Positions 37,501-48,475 of a stretch of DNA of 64,000 nucleotides are shown here, one piece after another (position 1 is the stretch's first letter; each line of letters begins with the position of its first letter). The translations under genes were made by a program, and so were the position numbers. Source of the DNA: Sthenelais limicola (lineage: Eukaryota > Annelida > Polychaeta > Phyllodocida > Sigalionidae); NCBI GenBank assembly GCA_942159475.1, contig OW804094.1, forward strand, positions 48,480,966 through 48,544,965, written 5' to 3'. The notes under the pieces are model-generated. The model made no database searches. It saw only the letters and a program-made list of their open reading frames with translations, and had not been told where the DNA came from.

Positions 37501-39680
37501 AAAGAACTGGTTTCTTTCTTGAATGGAATACGCGCGTGCCACCAACACCCCTCCTCCCCCATGGACAAAGTATCCACGAGGTAGGGGCCTGGGTAGGCTT
37601 ATACCCAGAGAGTACCCAAAGATACCCAGATTACCATCAGTGCTAATAACACGAACGGGCATTCAAAAATTCATAAAGAAAGAAAATTAATTACTTGAAA
37701 TTTCGTAATTTCCTCACCGTCATGTGTGCTCACATATTCTCCTAAATTAGTGGAGACAAATAAATAACTCTAGACTAGACCCCAGCCCTAGTTGTGCCAT
37801 ATCAAAACACGATTTTCGTCTCATGAATTCAAAATGGACAAAAGACATCGTCGGACCTCAAAATGAAATTGTCTCAATAAAGCAGGCTCTTAAGCCGAAA
37901 GGGTTTTAAAGAGAGGCACGTATTAGTTGATGGAATATCCCTTGGGCCTCTGTCGGACAAGATATACTAATTGATAATACTTGAGGATCACTCCGAACAG
38001 AAAGAACAAAGGACCCCACTATAGGCTCCTACTGTATGTTCAGTAAAAAAGCAGGCATATTAATAGAAACTTCAGGTGGGAAGGATATTTGTAACGCCTT
38101 CTCTCATTAACCCATATACATACTAAGCACCATCGAGTTGTGTAAGTTAACCCCCCCCCCCCCCGCCCACCCCCTCCAATAATCTGATACAATAGAAAAA
38201 AACTCTGATCTAGGGTGCACATTGTACCAGGAGACTCCAAATAGCCACAGGTATATATATATGCCAGGGAGGTATGTATAAAAAATAACTCCCTGATTAT
38301 AGGGCAGGAGAACCTGGATGGAATTTAAAATATGTGGAAAGTATGGGGGTATGATTGAGACATGCAAGAATAGTGGAGAAATAAATTCCAATATCGATAT
38401 GGCATTGGGTTTCAATGATGATAACCCTTTAGCCCCTGATCGATATGCGACTTCCTAGGTACTTTGACCTGCAGCAAAAGCGTGGATATATGGAAGTGTA
38501 CATAAAATGCGATATGTGGAACCAAGTGCACATCAATGGCCTTTTATTTGGATAAAGCTTTTTCCTGAGGCGGGTTGACCTTCATCATGAATTTGTGATG
38601 AACTTTGCGTTGATAGCGCAGTTAGTGCATTATGGTAATCGTGTAGGACTTCAAAACACCAGCAAAATGCTCCAGTGAAGACCACCACAGGAACGACATT
38701 TACGGTGGAGTTATCTATGATTATTAATCGAAACTGTAGAGTTTGGAGCCTAGGGATCTTAATGTCAAAGTTTGACAATGGAAATATCGCAGCCGACATG
38801 AAGTCTGTCGAAATGGTGATGTTTTTAACAAGTATGTTTCAATTATAATGCTGATGCAAGGGGGAAGAATGGCCAAACCGCGATCAATTTTAACCAGGTA
38901 CGCTACTGGATATGAAAAAATAAGAATAATAGCTGGGTTAACTACATCTGGATTGATAAGAATCCCTAAACATGTAATAATATCCACACAACGTACAACT
39001 TCTGTAAATCACTTAAATTCTAAAACAAGGCCTGAGGCACTACGATGACTCAGGACTAAAGGTACACTAATACTGATATGTCATAATAAATGTACGGTCA
39101 ATTATCCATGACTATACCATTTCACTGGAAACTGCATCTCAAAGGATAGATAGTTTCGTTTGATTTCCATTGTTTCAGAAATATATTCATCATGTACCGA
39201 CATATCACACACACATCTATAGCCGATATGAAATCAATGTAATCATGTTCATAATTAGCCGTAAAAGACATATGGACAGGTGTATATTTCCAATACAGTC
39301 AAGGCATAGCAATATCATAGTATACTTAAAGGACCAGAATTAATTAAATATATTTGCTTGGCACGTAAAAGATTTTTTGTTTAACGGGTGAGACAATGCT
39401 GGGTTCAATATATTGCACGAAAACCCTTATTTGACTGAAACATATATACACGGCAATCACTAACTTTTCTTTCAAAAAAGAATTCTTGACAATTGAATAC
39501 ATGGATTGCTCCTTCGTTTTAAATCCGTTCTGACGTATTCAGATGTCTCTATCAATAAGTCTTATAATATTCGCATCACCGGTTATCAACAAGAAGAGGA
39601 CTTAAAGAGAAAACCTAGTGTAATTCTGGTCATTGTAGAGAATGAAAGTGAGTGATAGTTATGTAGAAAGAGAATAGTGT
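34600..39680. other. Intergenic, no gene recognised
   Basis: AT-rich non-coding sequence. A C tract lies near 38150-38172 and a GAAA-rich purine run at 39686-39735. Four TAGGCCTA palindromes fall just before or inside its left edge (34.1-35.2 kb); none was seen from 35.2 to 49.8 kb. Confidence 0.35.
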
Positions 39681-39736
39681 GTGGGAGAGAAAGAAAGAAA
39701 GTAAGAAAGAAAGAAAAGGAAGAGCAAGAGAGAGAA

Positions 39737-39959
39737 TTATTTCCTAATGCTCATCCAGGCCCAGCCAAAAGCAGTGCCCACAACGGCAGCCTTCCAGTAA
39801 AGAGAACGACCCTCCTTCGTCCCCAGAAGCACGGCATTAATAGCGCCGAACGTCATCACAGCAGGAAGGGTATGACGTAGTCCTAGTCGCGACACCTCAC
39901 CGTCGTCTCCTAGCTTACCGCCCACGTCGGGGTCATCGGAGTAAAAGCGGGCCATCATC
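39737..39959 (-). CDS. Small two-helix membrane protein, terminal coding exon (unidentified)
   Basis: A strong acceptor (CCCCTTTGTTTATTCCAG) precedes the exon at 39959. The frame then runs 73 codons to a TAA at 39737-39739. The exon is clearly more GC-rich than its surroundings, with ordinary coding-type codon use. The peptide begins MMARFYSDDPDVGGKLGDDG and continues with two probable membrane helices: HTLPAVMTFGAINAVLLGT, and LYWKAAVVGTAFGWAWM ending in SIRK. It resembles the small inner-mitochondrial or ER membrane proteins in general form, but I do not recognise the family. Translation could start at either of the tandem ATGs here (the second has A at -3 and G at +4), making the upstream exon a leader, or it could continue from an upstream coding exon. 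One possible upstream exon ends at a GTATTA donor near 41153. Confidence 0.6.
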
Positions 39960-40316
39960 CTGGAATAAACAAAGGGGAAATCTTCTAGTCAACAGAGGTT
40001 AATGGTGGGATTAATAGGCGGGAGCGTGGCATAGGCTGTTTTATTACTAGACCTTAAGCCATCATTAGGCCTTAGCATTAATCAAGAAATGTATTACAGC
40101 GCTCCAGGTTTTTACTAGATATCTGGGCTAAAACGGGGTATTTACATCCAAGCTTGAGTAAATACCCCTAGGTAACCTAAGTAGATTCTATATAAAAGGC
40201 GCCACAGATGAAAAAGAAAGAAACGTCGTTTCAATACTTTGTCTGGCACATTAATTAAATGGTTGTCCTCGCCTCACATGATTTCTTGTTTCTATACGAA
40301 ATATCGTTAGACTACA

Positions 40317-40395
<79 letters not shown>

Positions 40396-43200
40396 TACAT
40401 AGTATAGGTAAATGTCATTGCTTTGTCAGAATGACACGGGGGGGGGGGGGGGGTGAGGAAAACCAGTAACTGCTCTCTAATACCTTCTACACATTGGGCG
40501 TCTCTCTAAAAATTATACCCTTGCCACTTGTTTCTGTAAGAGAAAGGCTGACGTTCCGACAGCCAGGCTGTCATGTCTTGTGCCCAGTTTAGCGCCACAT
40601 TGTTTTACAGAAATCAATACTCGTAAGACTTCTAATGCGGAAGGGGGGTTGGGGTGGGGAGGGGGGATGCACAGTTAGCCCGGGATCTGCTCCACCGCTG
40701 ACGAAACACTGAAATTTTAATCATTTTCTAACGATCATTTGATACCTTGACAAAAACAACACCGGGGACATGTCGATCAACAGTCATTATCTTTGGTGAT
40801 CAGCCTTCCACCAGCATGGCATGGCATTTCCAATGTCAATAACAAATGTTTTACAACGGTGTAACAGATTCGCTATTATATGCTTCATATACCGATATAT
40901 GTATGTTGATGGGAAGTGGTATCAGTACCTCATACATACCGTTTTAATTAAAGCAATTATCATAATTGTAAACAGAACGAAATGAGTATCAATCTTTATC
41001 AGACGTAAACATACATCATTAAAATCAGAGATAATTATTTGGTTGGTAGATATTGGATAAGATAGTTCGGAGGCTTTGCAACTTTTGCAAAATGTACAAT
41101 GACAAACCCCAAGCGGCACAATTATGACGCATGTCAACATAGTGCCCTAATACCTTTTTTGTGGAGCTAGCGACGCCACCAAAGCTCGCACACACCCTCC
41201 ATATTGAACATGTTATATAGATCATACACTCAGAGTCAGACACGAATAATCTTTGGGAAGCCGAAGAAGACTTTGCCTTTTTGTCCATTTGTTTCTTTTC
41301 ATGTCTCTCGTGACGAGACGTTCCTCTCGCAGTCCTCATTGGCAAGTAACTATACGGGTACTATAAACATATCAAGAGCCACATTTCTTTCAGTACCTGC
41401 ATGCCATACATGGTTGGATTCTCCAGGGGCGGGGGGTGTTTGGAAGGAATCGCTAAAGAAAGGGGGAGAAAGAGCTCCTGAAATGCGACTCCGATATGTT
41501 GAGCATGTCACTTTGATGGATAGGTGCCATCTTTACCAAGAGCTATGACAACCAAACTAGGATAAAAAGTCGACGAATGAGAGCGTGTCAGACACTCCTC
41601 CTCCTCTTCCTCCTCCGGAGAGACAAAATATCAAACACTCCACACAAGTCTTTGCTATCTTGAGGGGCTTGCTAACGGATTTATAGGAACCGACATCTGC
41701 ATGAATATATCCCTTGAAATGGAGCTGCCATGAATTCCTCTCACACAGGCCTTTCATTGGCAACAACAGCACCAATCACCTTCAACAGCGAAGAAATGGT
41801 AATCAGGACATATCTTCTGTTGGAAAAAAACAAGGGCAGAGGATATATGCTATGGACTGTTTAGGGATGAGTACATGATTTATAAACGTGTATGATGTAA
41901 CAATGAGAAAGTGCACCACCCATGCGTGCTTCTTTCGAATTGATAAGAATAGGTTATGTTTATGTGTCACAAAGCAGAACACCAGGGGCCCCATAGAGGC
42001 GATGTTTTTCGTCAAATGGCGGCAATAATGTGAATACATAATAGAAAAACAACATGCATTAAGTTTCATTTGTATGATGTGTTGCAAAGATTATTGGTCT
42101 AGTTTTTTTGTCTCAGAAACAAAAGTCATATTGGCGGCGATAATCTTATTCTGTATGCGTTATGAATGCTGTCAGATGAATTTAATTTCTGAACCACACG
42201 AACTTAAAGCAAAACCCATCCTATAAACAAAAATTTGGAATTCCTAGCCCAATAGACTCATTAAAACACACAATGGAAGCCATACAAGAGAGCTTACATT
42301 CATTCTCTTTAGATAGACGGGATCTACACTGAGGCTATAAAAAATACTCTAATTATAACCCACTAATGATCGAACAATTTGTAAGTGTAGACATTTACAC
42401 ATGTCTATGGCATCGGCGAACAATCACAGCCATCACAAGGACTAAGCCTGTCTCCATTTGCCTTTATATTCTAAGAGACAGGGAGGGGCTTCCATAAATC
42501 AAGCTTTAGAAGTACCAGTAAATCAATACACACTATATAGCCAGCTTTGGGTCGGACAAAATAGGCAGAGCCTGACTCAATATACCGGTATGTATACATA
42601 CAATGATATTTTTATTTGACCAACAATCGGCAGGTAATCGATAACTTTGCAATACATATTTAAGGCTGTATTATCCCAAGATAATGAACAGAGATATATA
42701 GTATCACTCGCTAGAATGAAGGCCGGCTATTTCTTCTTCAGCTTATATGTATGTATGCACATACCCCAACCTTCTATGGTATTAGCTACAAACAGTTGGG
42801 GCTAGCTATGGTAAGCAGGAGAGAGAGAGGGGGGGGGGGGAGAGAGCGAGAGAATGGTGAATAAAAGGACTGATCTATTGGAGGAGTATCAGCAAGTGGA
42901 GCCGATGTAGTGGGCGACCACGTCCCTGTCTAATATTACAGTTGTGAGAAGTTTTCTTATGGATGCCATTCACAGTGGTAATGGGGACCGCCAAAATGGG
43001 TTCTTCCTCAAAACACTACGGAATCCCTCCATACATTGGTGTAAATCTCTTCAACCCATAGCCAAAATGGAATAATCAATTGTCAATGCCTTTTTTCTCT
43101 ACCACCAGAGCACTTCCATTCTTTCAGGGAATGAGTGGAAACTTTGAATCTCGACTACCAAAGTGGTATCTGCATGAAACTAAACTTTATTTTGAAACTA
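39960..43200. other. Non-coding: probable intron or upstream region of the 39.7 kb gene
   Basis: Contains (TA)36 at 40321-40392, a 16-G run at 40438-40453, and a purine tract with an 11-G run near 42823-42853. The minus-strand frame 41025-41345 has no recognisable product, though part of it could be an upstream exon of the small membrane protein. Confidence 0.3.
40321..40392. repeat. (TA)36 microsatellite
   Basis: Uninterrupted TA dinucleotides, followed 46 bases later by a 16-G run at 40438-40453. Confidence 0.98.
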
Positions 43201-43560
43201 ATAATGTAATTAACATTAAAATGGTGATCTGGTAATTAATATGGTCAGAAATTCTTTGATGGAGAGGGATTTATTTTTAATGAGAATTGCGTAACTGAGT
43301 ATTTCCATTTACTTTTTATGTAAAATTAATAATTCATCATCGAAATCAAATCCAAATGAATATCTGTCCCTACAGAACTTCGTTATCAATAGAATGAGAT
43401 TCTTTTGATTAATTAATCATCAACAAGAATATCTAATCAGAGGAACGATTGCTCATGGAACATGCAAATTGCAAATTCCATTCCTCAACTCCTCCGGCTT
43501 AATCTCCTACAGGCAGTGTATTAATCATGCACCCAATCATCATCCCAACCGAATCTATCT
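43200..43560. promoter_or_regulatory. Candidate enhancer with homeodomain and POU sites
   Basis: Dense in TAAT cores. It includes the perfect 14-base palindrome TGATTAATTAATCA (43406-43419) and the POU octamer ATGCAAAT (43462-43469), with further sites GTAATTAACATTAA and GGTAATTAATATGG near 43206-43243. The motifs are directly visible; enhancer function is inference. Confidence 0.3.
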
Positions 43561-43953
43561 AAAAACGAATATAATCAACTGATACCAGGGATATATGGCC
43601 ACGTTAGAACCATTCATGCCATTCCTCAACAAGATAGAACTGATTTGGTGAACTATAAATGAGTTTGTGGGTATTTGCCGAACAATATCTGACAGTTATG
43701 AATGTTAGGTGGTCACCAGGAGATAGAGAAACAATAGTTTGGGGCTTGCACTTTGATCCACACACTATGACCTAAGAGTCAGGGTTCATGGAGAGATACG
43801 AACTTGTGGTGACCATTTAGGAGCCATAGACAAGGCAGATATGACCTAGAACTGCAGGAGGATGGCAGTGTGTCCGCTCGATTAGGTTTGTCGGGGAGCG
43901 GAAATTCACATGGCTGGCAATGGCATTTGACTGTATAGGAGAAGCGATATACA

Positions 43954-43980
43954 ATATATATATATATATATATATATATA
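43954..43980. repeat. (AT)n microsatellite
   Basis: About 13 AT units. Confidence 0.9.
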
Positions 43981-44147
43981 CGAGGTAGAGTAGGGCGAAA
44001 CAAAGGGAAAACATTTGAATACTAGTATGAGGAATAAAACCGAAAGAGATGGAAGTGAGAAAAAAGGGAAGGGAAATCAACATTCAAGGAGAGCGACTTA
44101 GATAGTATTAACGAGTTCTTGAAACAATATAGATGGCAAATAATACG

Positions 44148-44227
44148 CTTAACGTCTTCTGTGTACAGATACCAGCATATTATTTCATTATACCGGTTAC
44201 TGTACACAGAACTCCGAAGACGTTCAA
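44148..44227. repeat. ~80-base imperfect hairpin
   Basis: AACGTCTTCTGTGTACAG on the left pairs with CTGTACACAGA...GAAGACGTT on the right, with a 5-base bulge and an AT-rich loop. Size is like a microRNA precursor, but the bulge is large. Expression is unknown. Confidence 0.5.
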
Positions 44228-45265
44228 GAGAAAAAAAAAGAATAGTAATAACTATCAGGTAGATAGTTTGATAGAAAGTTTCTTAATTGATGAGAGGTCA
44301 TTCAGGTTCAACGCCCTAACACGTAATAATATCAAAAGTTTATTTTTAGAAATTAAATACTAAGATGTGGGGTTAAGTATGGAATATATTAGATAAGGGA
44401 ACACAGACGCGCATCAGTAATAGTTTAGATTGAAACCTGCCTTTATACGTTTACATACACAAGTCTACATACTAAATAAAGTTATTTTTACATTGCCTTT
44501 TACCATCTCTGAAGAAAGTGCTGATGCTTATACAATAGACCTACTTGTCGGAGAATCAAACAGACATAAAGCTCTGGTGGGGATAATATGTGGGTGATTA
44601 CCATCGCTTCCCATTGCGAGAGAAACAAAAGAGGTCCATATTGGCGGAGATAACGAATCAATGCTAGCGAACAAGGCCACTTTCTTTTTACTACATCGTA
44701 CTAGTAGGCATGATTGCATTTGTTGGTTTTTACATCGAAGGCTTAATCCAATCTCACTCTAATACCTAAAGGCACTGTAAGCTTCACTTAAATGATGTCC
44801 CGAAAGCACACCAATCCAAGTTTAATTTTCTTATAATGAGCACAGAAAGAAGATTTGTGCTTTTTACCGGACTCTAATTAAATGGAGCATCAGAGAATCT
44901 GCTGGTAGGGGCATAATTCAACATGAGACCAGTTAATTTGTGTATAATAGGGTATATAATTGTTAAGGGCACTTCTTTCGAGAAAAATCTGAAATAGCCT
45001 AAAGACAATAAGAGCATCATCAGAACACCATTAAGCCTTGTTGTGTTTTCGGTAGACAGAACCCTTTTTGTTCCAAAGTTGTGTTTTAAAGCAGCTAGTT
45101 AAAAGTATGAACATGGGGGTCAAAAGCTATCAAAGGCACGCAGCAGGGCCAAAATAAGATAACCACGGTCGTCCAAAAATCAATAATGTGAATAGAATAA
45201 TGCTATCTAATCACAAAACAATGTTTCTTATATAGTCAAAAGTTTAACATATATCAACCCAACGG

Positions 45266-45433
45266 GCACATGTATAGAGAGAATGGGACGAGCTGGCAAT
45301 AATCGAAAATTTATAGGACGAGATTCGTCCACATAAGCACGATGCCGTAGGCAGAGTGCTTATGTGGACGAATCAAGTCCTATAAACTTTCGATTATTGC
45401 CAGCGAGTTCCATTCTATATTTATTATATGTGC
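45266..45433. mobile_element. 168-bp long hairpin, foldback element
   Basis: The left arm runs 45266-45340 and the right arm 45355-45433. They agree over about 70 bases with few mismatches (shared cores GCTGGCAATAATCGAAA and ATTCGTCCACATAAGCAC), around a 14-base loop containing TGCCGTAGGCA. No open frame. Probably a miniature foldback transposon. Confidence 0.75.
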
Positions 45434-45695
45434 ATAAAATTTGATCATATGTTATCAGATATCACTGAAAAAATATTAAAGAAGTCTCAGAGAGCCCCGC
45501 TGCCAGCCCCACTGACAGCCCCGTTATTAGCCAAGTTATATTGTTGACTTAAAACGTTCATATCGCAGCCATTTCTTTAGCTACATTAATAAAATTTATA
45601 TCATTCAATAGAGAATGTATTGCTCAATATAATGATGGGATTTTTATTATGTATTTCTCTAATCATAGTACCAGAATCACGGGTGGATTACCGAT

Positions 45696-45739
45696 CGCGG
45701 GGATTTGTTTACATCCTTCGCGGGGATTTGTTTACATCC
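45696..45739 (+). repeat. Two tandem 23-base units
   Basis: CGCGGGGATTTGTTTACATC is repeated at 45696 and 45719. The unit contains GTTTAC, a forkhead-like core. Confidence 0.8.
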
Positions 45740-45786
45740 ATTGCTCCGCGAAGCATATAAACAGAGCTATTTTTAGACAACTACAT

Positions 45787-45810
45787 TCATATAGGACGCG
45801 TCCTATATGA
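45787..45810. repeat. 24-base perfect palindrome
   Basis: The sequence is fully self-complementary around the centre GACGCGTC. Its arm motif TATAGGAC recurs inside the long hairpin at 45266-45433. Confidence 0.9.
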
Positions 45811-45877
45811 CTATTTTTATAGCACCCCACTTATAGCACTTCTCATATAGCATGCGCGTATAATAAATACGTTTTAA
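45811..45877 (+). repeat. Member of a dispersed ~65-base repeat family
   Basis: Shares TTTTTAT, GCACCCCACTTAT, GCAC, TCTCAT and ATAATAAA, in order and at matching spacing, with 17793-17860 and 5031-5100. Confidence 0.5.
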
Positions 45878-47664
45878 GTTCTTGTACGAACAGTTCCGCA
45901 AGCCAGCATCAATCACCCATTTCCTTATACTACTCAGAAACAAAGTGGGGCCCACAAGTAGTATAGAGTATTGAGGATTTTCTCCAGGCCCGTCCAAAGC
46001 CGATCGACATAGCAACATGGGGTAAAAAGGCACAAGACACATTGCAACCACATAGGATATAACCCATCGGACCATCCTGACGCAGGGTTTTGCGTAGGCA
46101 AAATTAAGCGTATGTCAGTAACTATAAAACTGGTTGTTAAAAAGCTTTAGATATCTGGACTTGTTTTGGAAATGAAGAAATATTGTATGGCGGAAGTAGG
46201 AACACTGAGATAACTAGATTAGTTTTTTCCACGTTTCTATCCCTAACTAATCATATGATTCCAATATGCCTATAACACAGGGGGTATTTATAGGTACCAT
46301 AGACTTCTTTCCTCAATCTCTTTTTACCACGGCTTGTCTCACCCTTCTGTATTATAAGTAACACCACCACTCCAGGTTTCTGAATCGAGGCGGGAATGAA
46401 CTAAAGGAGAACTCCCCATGATATTAGCGAGCACTAAATTACTATAACACCCAGCACGACTTCAATCTTGTTTAGTGCAGAGAGTCAACCTCACAACTCC
46501 ATTTGCCATTGGGTCTAGTGGGGTAAGAGGCCTTTTTATTTGCCTTCCAATCCAAACCATGTTTGGAAATAGAATTGCTCCCTGTTTTATTCGAGACGGT
46601 GTCATAATCTCGGGGAGAGTTACAAGTCTGCCGGATGAGCTACTTAATGATGCCAACCCTCCCAACATCCACTAACATCCCAATCAGTGATGTTCATTCC
46701 ACCAGGGACATTGATCACTGAGATACAATCTTCTTTGGGGGATATATAGGTCTATATATTGGTTTTCGGATGTTTTATGCCCTTAGCAAAAGTCAGAGTA
46801 GGTTTCCAATTAATCCGTTTCATTCATATCAAATAACGTAAGGAAATTAAGGGTTATGTGGGAAAGTAGCCGATTTTCTATAAAAACAATATTGTGATTT
46901 CACGTAAAACATAAGGTAAACGTTATTAAGATTGATTTATTTATCCATGTCTATGTTCTCATGACATACCCTATACATCCAATCCATCTGGTTCATTGGT
47001 CGGACAGGAAATTGGATTTAATTCGAATTCCGGAGCGACGGTGAACTCTAAGAATTTCAAACAGCAAGTCTAGTCTGCAACTCTTTATTCATATTCCGGT
47101 AGAACGGGGCTCTTAATGAAACGAACTAACGAAAGCTCTAATACATATTTGCGCGAGATTTCTAGACCACAACCTCAAGAATAAGGACATGGCATTTGGC
47201 GCGGAAGACTTCTAAACAGATAAAAAAAATCCCCTTAAATCTATTTCAGATTCTTTTTCTAAAATTCATGTCGCACGACGTTCTTTCAAAGAACATCCAC
47301 AACGTCTAGAAATCTGAGAAATAATGATAATACAGAAAACCATGATAAATTAAGTGGCATTTGCCCAAAGGAGCATGTTGACTAAAATTGCTTCATAATG
47401 AAATGTACTACTTGGCAACAATTGGCTGCGTGAAGCATTTCCGTCACGGAGGCGAGGTAAAACCACATGACGGATGGCTCCAAATGAGTGTCACATGAGT
47501 CGATGAGGTATATGGATTAATTGGGAGGTAGCGGGAAGCCAGGGGTTTCATGTATTATCAGCGATACCGGCTACCCGGTTGCCATTAATAAAGTATTGAC
47601 ACCAGGCTAAGGTGGTAGTTGTATCGAGAGAGGGAGAGAGGAAGCGAGGAACAGAGAGAGAAAG

Positions 47665-47695
<31 letters not shown>

Positions 47696-47697
47696 GG
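47665..47697. repeat. (GT)n plus an 18-20-base G run
   Basis: Short GT repeat running into an uninterrupted G tract, preceded by a GA-rich stretch. Confidence 0.95.
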
Positions 47698-48355
47698 AGA
47701 GTTACCTAATACTATGTAAGATTTAAAGAGAAGAATCTGTATATATGTAAAAAGAGTGGGGGAGTTTATTCATATAATATAATAAAACAGGCATCCACTT
47801 CGAAAGGGAAAAAGTCCAGTCATCAGTCAAACATAAAAAAACAATATAGGCACCACGCTATGTGTACATATTATATACATAAATCCAAGGGTCCCAATGT
47901 TTAAAGTTTCCAGAGAAGAAAAGCGATACTTCAAAGTCAGCCAGAATAAATCATGGCTAGAACCAACTGACCCTGAAAGTCTTCCAGACTGGTTGGCTCC
48001 TGTCCGTCCTTGTTCCGGCACCATGATTTGATCGAGACCCTACATCTAATACGACAGTGCAAATAACACGAGAGAAATTCCCAACAGTAAAAACAGATGT
48101 AAATATTCTTCTAAAACAATGATTATTTTCTCACAGCACACATCGGTTCAGAATGTCCTTGACACAAACTTACATTTTCCTAGGAGATGTGTAACATATA
48201 TCGAACATCTTATAACAAATTATATCATTCCAAGTACCGGTATAACTACAAGCTATATTGTAAGCGAAAGATAAATGTACCAGTAGACACATAGACACAA
48301 TTTCTTTCTAGTATATGCATTACATATATCGATTGAATCTTTTTATAACTATAGA

Positions 48356-48475
<120 letters not shown>

